Assembly: GCA_905210995.1 (NCBI GenBank) | Contig: CAJLZE010000083.1 | Span: 1 to 7,273, forward strand | Length of the DNA: 7,273 nucleotides | Direction: 5' to 3' | Source: an uncultured Anaerotruncus sp. | GTDB lineage: Bacteria > Bacillota > Clostridia > Oscillospirales > CAG-272 | In this document: positions 1-5,773 of the stretch, in pieces | Numbering within the stretch: the stretch's first letter is position 1 | How the letters are laid out: every line of letters begins with the position of its first letter | Made by a program: the position numbers and the translations under genes | The notes under the pieces: generated by a model | Told to the model about the DNA's origin: nothing | What the model saw: only the letters and a program-made list of their open reading frames with translations | The model's database searches: none

Positions 1-563
1 CCTGCCGTAACGGCTTTTGCGGCGCCTGCGCCACCATCTACCGCATAAAGGGCGACCGCGAGCTTCGCGTCTGCCTTGCCTGCCAGACCAAGGTCGAAAA
101 CGATATGTACGTTGCGACACTGCCCTTCTTCCCGCTCGTAAAGCAGGTCTACGATATCGAAAAGGTATCGCCCGAAGAGCAGGTCATGATGCAGCTCTAC
201 CCCGAGATATACAGTTGCATAGGCTGCAACGCCTGCACCAAGGCGTGCCCTCAGGGACTCAACGTCATGCAGTACATAGCATACGCGCAGCGCGGCGAGC
301 TTGAAAAGTGCGCCGAGGCATCCTTTGACTGCGTTATGTGCGGCATCTGCTCCTCCCGCTGCCCTGCCGGTATCACGCATCCGCAGGTCGCGCTGCTTGC
401 CCGCCGTCTGACCGGCAAGTATCTCGCTCCCAAGAGCGCGCATCTTGAAGAGCGCGTTCAGGAGATCGAGCACGGCGATTTCAAGGAACTGATCGAAAAG
501 CTGATGAACAAGCCGATCGACGAGCTCAAAGAGCTTTACAATCAGAGAGTCATCGAGAAATAA
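1..563 (+). CDS. Fumarate reductase/succinate dehydrogenase-type iron-sulfur subunit (C-terminal part, 5' end outside window)
   Basis: Partial gene; the first complete codon is at position 3 and 186 residues are visible. It should pass electrons to or from the flavoprotein encoded next, in the cytoplasm. Numbering visible residues from 1, C1-x4-C6-x2-C9 and C27 match the plant-type [2Fe-2S] site of FrdB/SdhB (CRNGFCGAC, then CQT). Two motifs of the form CxxCxxCxxxCP follow, at C72/C75/C78/C82 and C110/C113/C116/C120. FrdB and SdhB lack the Cys equivalent to C113 and therefore hold a [3Fe-4S] cluster; here two [4Fe-4S] clusters are expected, as in HdrC- and TfrB-like proteins. About 66 charged, helical residues follow the last motif. 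The TAA stop lies at 561-563, 15 nt before the next ATG. An internal ATG at 105 is not the start, because the [2Fe-2S] Cys residues lie upstream of it. The family is clear; whether the physiological direction is fumarate reduction is inferred. Confidence 0.9.
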   Translation, partial: CRNGFCGACATIYRIKGDRELRVCLACQTKVENDMYVATLPFFPLVKQVYDIEKVSPEEQVMMQLYPEIYSCIGCNACTKACPQGLNVMQYIAYAQRGELEKCAEASFDCVMCGICSSRCPAGITHPQVALLARRLTGKYLAPKSAHLEERVQEIEHGDFKELIEKLMNKPIDELKELYNQRVIEK

Positions 564-578
564 AAGGAGGATCCGAAT

Positions 579-2195
579 ATGTACACACCCGAAATGCTTG
601 AATCTATCAAGAAGGTGGAAGCGACCCGCGCCGAAAGACTCGGTATGGAGCCGCGCCGCATGACTGCGGATGAAAAGGACGCTCTCCTTCACGAATTCCA
701 CCCCGACTATATCGAATCCGAATTCGATACTCTTAAGATCGGACCCAACAAGGGCGAAAAGGTGCCGCTCGAGCTTGCGGCAATGCTTCAGTCGCACAGC
801 CGCATCAAGGCGGGCGACGTTGACCTTACAAAGCCCGACTACGATGTTGACGTTCTCATCATCGGCGGCGGCGGAGCAGGCTCCGCGGCTGCTATCATGG
901 CTGAGGAGAATGGCGCAAACGTCATGATCGTGACAAAGCTCCGTCACGGCGACGCAAACACCATGATGGCTGAGGGCGGCATCCAGGCTGCCGACAAGCC
1001 CGGCGACTCCCCCGCTATCCATTACCTCGACGCACTGGGCGGCGGTCACTTCAAGAACATCCCCGAGCTGCTTGAAAAGCTCGTTACCGAAGGTCCCGGC
1101 GCAGTTAAGTGGCTGAACGACCTCGGCGTTATGTTCGACAAAGAGCCCGACGGCACCATGATAACCACCCACGGCGGCGGCACATCCCGCAAGAGAATGC
1201 ACGCTGCAAAGGACTACTCCGGCGCCGAGATCATGCGTGTTCTCCGCGACGAAGTACAGAACCGCCGCATTCCCGTTGTGGATTTTACCGCGGCTATCGA
1301 GCTCATACTTGATAAGGAAGGCAAGGCGGCAGGCGCCGTGCTCATGAACATGGAGACACACGAGCTGCTCGTTGCCAAGGCAAAGACCGTCATCATCGCC
1401 ACCGGCGGTGCGGGCAGAATGCACTATCAGGGCTTCCCGACCTCCAACCACTACGGCGCGACCGCCGACGGACTTGCTCTCGCATATCGTGTCGGCGCTC
1501 CCCTTATCTACGCCTACACCCTCCAGTACCATCCCACCGGCGCCGCATATCCTTCTCAGATCTTCGGCGCGCTCGTTACCGAAAAGGTGCGTTCCATCGG
1601 CGCTATGCTCGTCAACTGCGACGGCGAAGCCTTCATGCATCCGCTTGAGACACGCGACGTTGCCGCAGCATCCATCATCCGTGAGTGCCGTGCACGTCAC
1701 AAAGGCGTTCCCACTCCCGACGGCGGATATGCCGTATGGCTCGACACGCCCATGATCGAAGCAAAGGGCGGCGAGGGCACCATCGAAAAGCGCATCCCCG
1801 CCATGATGCGTATGTACGCAAAATACGGAATCGATATGCGCAAGGTACCGATCCTTGTTTACCCCACGCTGCACTACCAGAACGGCGGTATCAAGATCAC
1901 CGCTGACGGTCAGAGCGCAGTAAAGAACCTCTTTGTCGCGGGCGAAGCCGTCGGCGGCATTCACGGTGAGAACAGACTTATGGGTAACTCCCTGCTTGAC
2001 ATCATCGTCTTCGGCAGAAACGCCGGTGTCAATGCGGCAAAGGTCGCCAAGGAGACCGAGCTTGCCGAGCTGACTCTTGACCACATTGCAAAGTACGACG
2101 CCGAAATGGCTGAGGCGGGCATTGTCACCGATAAGGTGTCGCCGATCCTGCTCCCCAGATACACTCACGGCAATCCCAAGTACGAAGCAAAATAA
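579..2195 (+). CDS. FAD-binding fumarate reductase/succinate dehydrogenase-type flavoprotein subunit, probably non-covalent FAD
   Basis: 538 residues. The likely reaction is fumarate/succinate interconversion. A Rossmann FAD motif (IIGGGGAG) lies at about 94-101, after an unusually long 88-residue leader. The segment GDANTMMAEGG (124-134) aligns with SHTVAAEGG of E. coli FrdA, so N127 replaces the His that covalently binds FAD. The catalytic set is intact: H318 in QYHPTG, T334/E335, R359 in ETRD (equivalent to FrdA R287, the proton donor), H432 in HYQNGG and R466 in ENRLMGNSL. Only about 60 residues follow, so the C-terminal helical domain of SdhA/FrdA is mostly missing. The start is set by a strong AAAGGAGG at 563-570, 8 nt upstream of ATG. 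Translation is probably coupled to the preceding iron-sulfur gene. L-aspartate oxidase (NadB) has a similar fold and also binds FAD non-covalently, but the adjacent iron-sulfur subunit favours a fumarate reductase or thiol:fumarate reductase-like enzyme. Confidence 0.9.
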   Translation: MYTPEMLESIKKVEATRAERLGMEPRRMTADEKDALLHEFHPDYIESEFDTLKIGPNKGEKVPLELAAMLQSHSRIKAGDVDLTKPDYDVDVLIIGGGGAGSAAAIMAEENGANVMIVTKLRHGDANTMMAEGGIQAADKPGDSPAIHYLDALGGGHFKNIPELLEKLVTEGPGAVKWLNDLGVMFDKEPDGTMITTHGGGTSRKRMHAAKDYSGAEIMRVLRDEVQNRRIPVVDFTAAIELILDKEGKAAGAVLMNMETHELLVAKAKTVIIATGGAGRMHYQGFPTSNHYGATADGLALAYRVGAPLIYAYTLQYHPTGAAYPSQIFGALVTEKVRSIGAMLVNCDGEAFMHPLETRDVAAASIIRECRARHKGVPTPDGGYAVWLDTPMIEAKGGEGTIEKRIPAMMRMYAKYGIDMRKVPILVYPTLHYQNGGIKITADGQSAVKNLFVAGEAVGGIHGENRLMGNSLLDIIVFGRNAGVNAAKVAKETELAELTLDHIAKYDAEMAEAGIVTDKVSPILLPRYTHGNPKYEAK

Positions 2196-2216
2196 AGCAT
2201 CGGAGTTTAAAAAACA

Positions 2217-3485
2217 ATGGACTTTATCAACAACCTGATCAAACTGGGCGGCACGCCCACGGTGCTTTGCGGCGCCTTTATCATCTGCCTTCTCGGATAT
2301 GCCATAGGCAGCATCAAGGTCAAGGGCGTCGAGCTCGGCACCGCAGGTGTCTTCCTCATGGCGCTTCTCTTCGGCTATCTCTTCACCCTTCCGGGCCTGA
2401 AGGATATTCCCGTGCTCGGCAGCTTCTATATTGAAAGCGCCAAGTCGTCTGCAGTTACGAGCTACAAGTTTATCGAAAGCATCGGTCTTGTTCTGTTCGT
2501 TACGGGCGTCGGCTCGATCGCGGGGCCGAACTTCTTCCGCGACCTCAAGAAAAACGCGAAATCCTACGTTCCGCTCGGTGCGGTGATAATCCTCATCGGC
2601 GCGGCGGTCGCAGTCGTATTCGCTCTCATCCCCGGCATCGGTGCCGACTTCTCAAACGGCATACTCTCCGGTGCGCTCACATCGACCCCCGCCTTCTCCG
2701 CCGCAAAGCAGGTGGCTAAGGAGGAAGGTCTTGTGGCTCTCGGTCACGCCGTGGCATATCCCTTCGGCGTTATCGGCGTTGTGCTCTTCGTGCAGATCAT
2801 ACCCAAGATCCTCCACGCGGACATGGCGAAGGAACGCGAGGCGATCATGATCGCCAAAAAGGAAGAAAAGAACACAGACGCCGCCGGCAAGAAGAAGTAT
2901 TTTTCGCTTGACGAGTTCGGCTTCGGCGTGTTCGGACTTGCCGTCGTTCTCGGCATACTGCTCGGCTCGATCAGGATCCCGCTGACCTCACAGGGCTTTA
3001 GCGGTGCGACGTTCTCGCTCGGTACGACCGGAGGCCCGCTCATCATGGCGCTCATCCTCGCTCACTTCGGACACATCGGCAGACTTTCTCTCCGCGTTCC
3101 CGACTATACCCTTAAGGTATTCCGCGAGCTGGGGCTTATGCTCTTCCTTATCGGTGCGGGCGTTGAGGGCGGCGTCGAGCTCGTCGCTCAGGTCTCGGGC
3201 TCCGAATACGGAGTTATGCTCGTCGTTTACGGCTTCCTCGCGGGTGTCGTTATGACGTCTCTCCCCATGGTCGTGGGCTATCTGCTTGCAAAGCATGTCT
3301 TCAAGCTTCCCCTGCTCAACAACCTCGGTTCTATCACCGGCGGTATGACCAGCACTCCTGCTCTCGGCACGCTCGTCGGCGTGTCCGGTACGGATAACGT
3401 TGCCTCGGCATATGCCTCGACATATCCCGTTGCGCTCGTGCTCGTCGTCATCGCGGCGAACCTTATAGGAACATTCCTCGGCTGA
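2217..3485 (+). CDS. AspT/YidE/YbjL-type antiporter, short form without TrkA-C domains
   Basis: 422 residues of integral membrane protein with two homologous halves. Each half has a conserved signature: GALTSTPAF at about 152-160 and GGMTSTPALG at about 375-384. FIESIGLVLFVTGVG (85-99) in the first half mirrors FRELGLMLFLIGAG (302-315) in the second. This pattern is typical of the aspartate:alanine exchanger family, which includes AspT, YidE, YbjL and the succinate exporter SucE of Corynebacterium. Usual members are about 540-560 residues with two TrkA-C domains between the halves; here the linker is only about 35 hydrophilic, Lys/Glu-rich residues (198-232). It lies 21 nt after the flavoprotein stop with a weak GGAG at 2202-2205, 11 nt before ATG, so expression probably depends on the upstream genes. 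Context suggests a C4-dicarboxylate or aspartate substrate, but the substrate cannot be read from sequence. TGA stop at 3483-3485. Confidence 0.88.
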   Translation: MDFINNLIKLGGTPTVLCGAFIICLLGYAIGSIKVKGVELGTAGVFLMALLFGYLFTLPGLKDIPVLGSFYIESAKSSAVTSYKFIESIGLVLFVTGVGSIAGPNFFRDLKKNAKSYVPLGAVIILIGAAVAVVFALIPGIGADFSNGILSGALTSTPAFSAAKQVAKEEGLVALGHAVAYPFGVIGVVLFVQIIPKILHADMAKEREAIMIAKKEEKNTDAAGKKKYFSLDEFGFGVFGLAVVLGILLGSIRIPLTSQGFSGATFSLGTTGGPLIMALILAHFGHIGRLSLRVPDYTLKVFRELGLMLFLIGAGVEGGVELVAQVSGSEYGVMLVVYGFLAGVVMTSLPMVVGYLLAKHVFKLPLLNNLGSITGGMTSTPALGTLVGVSGTDNVASAYASTYPVALVLVVIAANLIGTFLG

Positions 3486-3492
3486 TGCCGAA

Positions 3493-3535
3493 GACCCCCG
3501 CTCTCACGAAGCTGTGCTTCGTGAGAGCGGGGGTC
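3493..3535. terminator. Perfect 20-bp inverted repeat between convergent genes (probable bidirectional terminator)
   Basis: Arms 3493-3512 and 3516-3535 are exactly complementary over 20 bp with a 3-nt loop (tgt); each arm contains a run of five C or G. It begins 7 nt after the exchanger stop and ends 38 nt before the stop of the convergent acyltransferase gene, the expected place for a shared terminator. Neither side is followed by a proper T run: the plus side continues atatcaatatattg and the minus side ttcggcat. Termination by hairpin alone, or an RNA-stabilising 3' end, are both possible. Confidence 0.75.
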
Positions 3536-3557
3536 ATATCAATATATTGTGAATTTA

Positions 3558-3583
3558 CGTCGGCTGACGTTCGTCAGTCGGCG
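3558..3583. terminator. Imperfect hairpin overlapping the acyltransferase stop codon
   Basis: Arms 3558-3568 and 3573-3583 pair over 11 positions with a 4-nt loop (gttc). As plus-strand RNA two pairs are G-U; as minus-strand RNA these become C-A mismatches, so the plus-strand transcript folds better. It spans the TGA stop (3576-3574) of the minus-strand gene. No T run follows. A second small GC hairpin (cggcggc, tttt loop, gccgccg; 3579-3596) adjoins it inside the Ala-Lys tail of the coding sequence. It may be a back-up terminator for read-through from the plus operon. Confidence 0.35.
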
Positions 3584-4863
3584 GCTTTTGCCGCCGCGAG
3601 CTTTTCCTGCGACAGCGCGTATATCTCCTCCGTCGCAAACGAGAGCTTTGTTATCGCGTCGCGCTTCGAAAGATAGCACCAGAAGCTGTCGTCCTGCGTT
3701 GAAATATCCACGCAGTCGCCCCTGCCGAGATAGTCGTACTCAATGTGCATGCTGTCAAGGTCGCGGGGCTTTTTTTCTACCGTGAGAGGACCTTTGCCGT
3801 AGTAATTCGGCACCTCGATAACGGTGCCCTCGGGAGTCTGTATGAGCCGTCCCTCGCCCTGAGAATAGAACTTTTTCCATCCGGGCAGCGTTTCTATGCG
3901 AACGGTATCCTCAAAGCGGTAGCTGCCGTCGCGTATTTCGCGCCGAACACATTCTCGTTCCCATGCCGACCAGTCGGGAATGTGCGAAAATACCGTCTCT
4001 CCGCCGTCCGCAGCCTCAAGCGAGCCGTCGGTCTTCATTTCCCAGCGTGCTCCGCAGTCGGGGCACCACAGCTCGGTACCGCCCGACTCCATCCTTCCCT
4101 CGGCGCCGCAGCGGGCGCATTTGTAGAGGAGAGAGTGGAGCCCGCGGGCGCGCTCGGGGTGGTCGATAACGATCCCGCGTTCGCGCTGCCAACGAAAATC
4201 GTCGTAGCGGAAGCTTTCGCGTATGCGGCGGTTTATCTCGTCGCGGCTGAGCGTCTTTACCTCATCGGCGGTCACGATGCAGGTCATGTCCGCCTCAACA
4301 TAGCTGCCCTTGTTTATTTTGTTCCACTGCGGGCAGGTGATAAAGTTGCCGTGTATGGCAAGCGTCACCACGGGGACCTTCAGCATACGCGCCAGCGATC
4401 CGAGCGAGTCGGGCAGATACGAGGTGCAGCCGTCAAGCGAGTAGCGCGCCTCGGGAAATAGCACAAAGACCGTACCGAGCTTGTCTATGCAGTATTTTAT
4501 ATTGCGTATGAGGTTGATATCGTGTATGAATTTGCGTTTTGCGAGCACACCGAGGCGCTTCATCAGCGGCAGGGAGTATGTATTGAAGCCCTCAAGCGTC
4601 ATAACGTTGTTGACGGGCTGCGGGTGCGTGGCGCGCAGCATGATGTTAAAATCCACCATTGACGAGTGCGTCACGAGCAAAAGATACGGCTTGCCCTCGA
4701 CATCCTCCATGCCGTGCTTGCGTATGACCGCATGGCGGCGACGGAGATCGGGAAATGATATTATCCTTTTGGCAAGCCCCATGAGAAATGTCGGGCGTTT
4801 CGGCTTGGCGGCAAAATCAAAATGCGCCACTTTGCCGTCTGCGGGATATGGATATGCTTTCAC
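3574..4863 (-). CDS. PlsC-like acyltransferase with internal zinc ribbon and C-terminal extension
   Basis: 429 residues from a GTG start at 4863. The N-terminal half is a glycerolphosphate/lysophospholipid acyltransferase domain: HSSMVD (H66-x4-D71) is the catalytic HX4D motif and LFPEARYS (135-142) matches the FPEG-type substrate-binding block. It is expected to acylate lysophosphatidate or a related lipid at the inner membrane face. A four-Cys zinc ribbon follows (C249/C252 in CARC and C267/C270 in CPDC). A 150-residue C-terminal region rich in aromatic and acidic residues then ends in an Ala-Lys tail; classical PlsC (about 240 residues) has neither. No membrane helix is obvious. The start is uncertain: GTG lacks a well-placed ribosome-binding site, and the same frame stays open upstream with a coding-like Lys-rich sequence (residues PPKVEKRLQKSARKAKNAI before the GTG) but no ATG, GTG or TTG. 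It lies downstream of the AraC-type gene on the same strand. The family is well supported; the substrate is unknown. Confidence 0.85.
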   Translation of the reverse strand: MKAYPYPADGKVAHFDFAAKPKRPTFLMGLAKRIISFPDLRRRHAVIRKHGMEDVEGKPYLLLVTHSSMVDFNIMLRATHPQPVNNVMTLEGFNTYSLPLMKRLGVLAKRKFIHDINLIRNIKYCIDKLGTVFVLFPEARYSLDGCTSYLPDSLGSLARMLKVPVVTLAIHGNFITCPQWNKINKGSYVEADMTCIVTADEVKTLSRDEINRRIRESFRYDDFRWQRERGIVIDHPERARGLHSLLYKCARCGAEGRMESGGTELWCPDCGARWEMKTDGSLEAADGGETVFSHIPDWSAWERECVRREIRDGSYRFEDTVRIETLPGWKKFYSQGEGRLIQTPEGTVIEVPNYYGKGPLTVEKKPRDLDSMHIEYDYLGRGDCVDISTQDDSFWCYLSKRDAITKLSFATEEIYALSQEKLAAAKAAD

Positions 4864-4922
4864 TATTGCGTTTTTCGCCTTTCTTGCGGATTTTTGCAGC
4901 CTTTTTTCGACCTTCGGCGGCT

Positions 4923-5726
4923 TTACATAATTATATCCGAGTTGTCGCGTCGGAATTTTCCGGGCGTTACGCCCTCTTCGCGGCGAAAAACGTCGGTAAA
5001 GTAGGATTGCGAATCAAAGCCGCACATCCCCGCGATCTCGGAGAGCGGCAGCGAGGTGTTTATGAGCAGCTTCTGTGCCTCGCGCATACGCACGTCGAGC
5101 AGATATCGCGCGGGAGTTACACCGACGGAATTTTTAAATATCAGATGAAAATACGACGGGCTTATGTGCGCCGACATTGCAATGTCGTTGAGAGTCAGCG
5201 GTGAGGCAAAATTTTCGCGCATAAATTCGGTCGCGATGATGATGCTGTGCGAAAAACGGCGGTATTTTTCGTCTATCGAGCCGAGCAGCTTGCCTGCCGA
5301 GTAAATGGCGCTGATAAGCTCCATCAGCTTTCCGATGCAGTAAAGCTCATAGCCGTCCTCGCGCTTTGCCCATGCGCCCGTCATTGCGCGAAAGATGTGC
5401 GGCGCGCGCGTTTCGTCGCAAAGTCTGAGGCTCACCGGCAGCGGGCGTAGGTATTTGTCCTCAAATTCGCGGTCATGGCAGATAAAATGAACGAACTGGC
5501 ATTCGAAATGCCCCTTTGTGTAGCGCCGCTGCCCGGGATGAGCGACAAGAATACGCCCTACCTCACTGGGATACGCCTCTCCGTTAACATAGTTTATGCC
5601 GCCCATTTCGACAGTGCAGAGCTCTATTTCGTATGTCGGAACGGTACGCGCCACCGAAAAGAGCGTTTTTCTGACGTCGGTTGAATTGTAGGTGCGCGTT
5701 TTCAGAATCTCAAGTCCGGATATCAT
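4923..5726 (-). CDS. AraC-family transcriptional regulator
   Basis: 267 residues with the standard layout: an N-terminal cupin-like sensor region (about 10-100), a linker, and a C-terminal AraC/XylS DNA-binding domain. The two helix-turn-helix units are visible at about 178-198 (LTLNDIAMSAHISPSYFHLIF) and about 228-258 (LSEIAGMCGFDSQSYFTDVFRREEG), with the family signature ending in GVTPGKFRR. Length is typical. The ATG at 5726 is preceded by GAGGTG (plus coordinates 5731-5736), 4 nt away. It starts 47 nt after the end of rarA on the same strand with no promoter visible between, so it probably shares the rarA transcript; its stop is 60 nt from the annotated start of the acyltransferase. The ligand is unknown. 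AraC proteins commonly control adjacent genes, so the acyltransferase gene and the convergent fumarate reductase operon are candidate targets, but no binding site could be identified. Confidence 0.92.
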   Translation of the reverse strand: MISGLEILKTRTYNSTDVRKTLFSVARTVPTYEIELCTVEMGGINYVNGEAYPSEVGRILVAHPGQRRYTKGHFECQFVHFICHDREFEDKYLRPLPVSLRLCDETRAPHIFRAMTGAWAKREDGYELYCIGKLMELISAIYSAGKLLGSIDEKYRRFSHSIIIATEFMRENFASPLTLNDIAMSAHISPSYFHLIFKNSVGVTPARYLLDVRMREAQKLLINTSLPLSEIAGMCGFDSQSYFTDVFRREEGVTPGKFRRDNSDIIM

Positions 5727-5773
5727 GCTTCACCTCATGTTTTCGATCGTTTCGATCTTTGCTCGGTCGTCGT

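Noticed and set aside
579..2195. Annotation of the flavoprotein as L-aspartate oxidase (NadB).
   Set aside because: The Asn in place of the covalent-FAD His would fit NadB, but the adjacent dicluster iron-sulfur subunit and absence of nadA or nadC in the visible context favour a fumarate reductase type.
3540..3549. 10-bp AT-rich palindrome caatatattg, looking like a possible operator or -10 element.
   Set aside because: Short AT palindromes arise readily by chance, no -35 partner was found on either strand, and no gene starts nearby.
3745..4461. Open frame of 238 codons on the plus strand.
   Set aside because: It is antisense to the acyltransferase, whose HX4D, FPEA and zinc ribbon motifs are unmistakable; the plus-strand product shows no family pattern.
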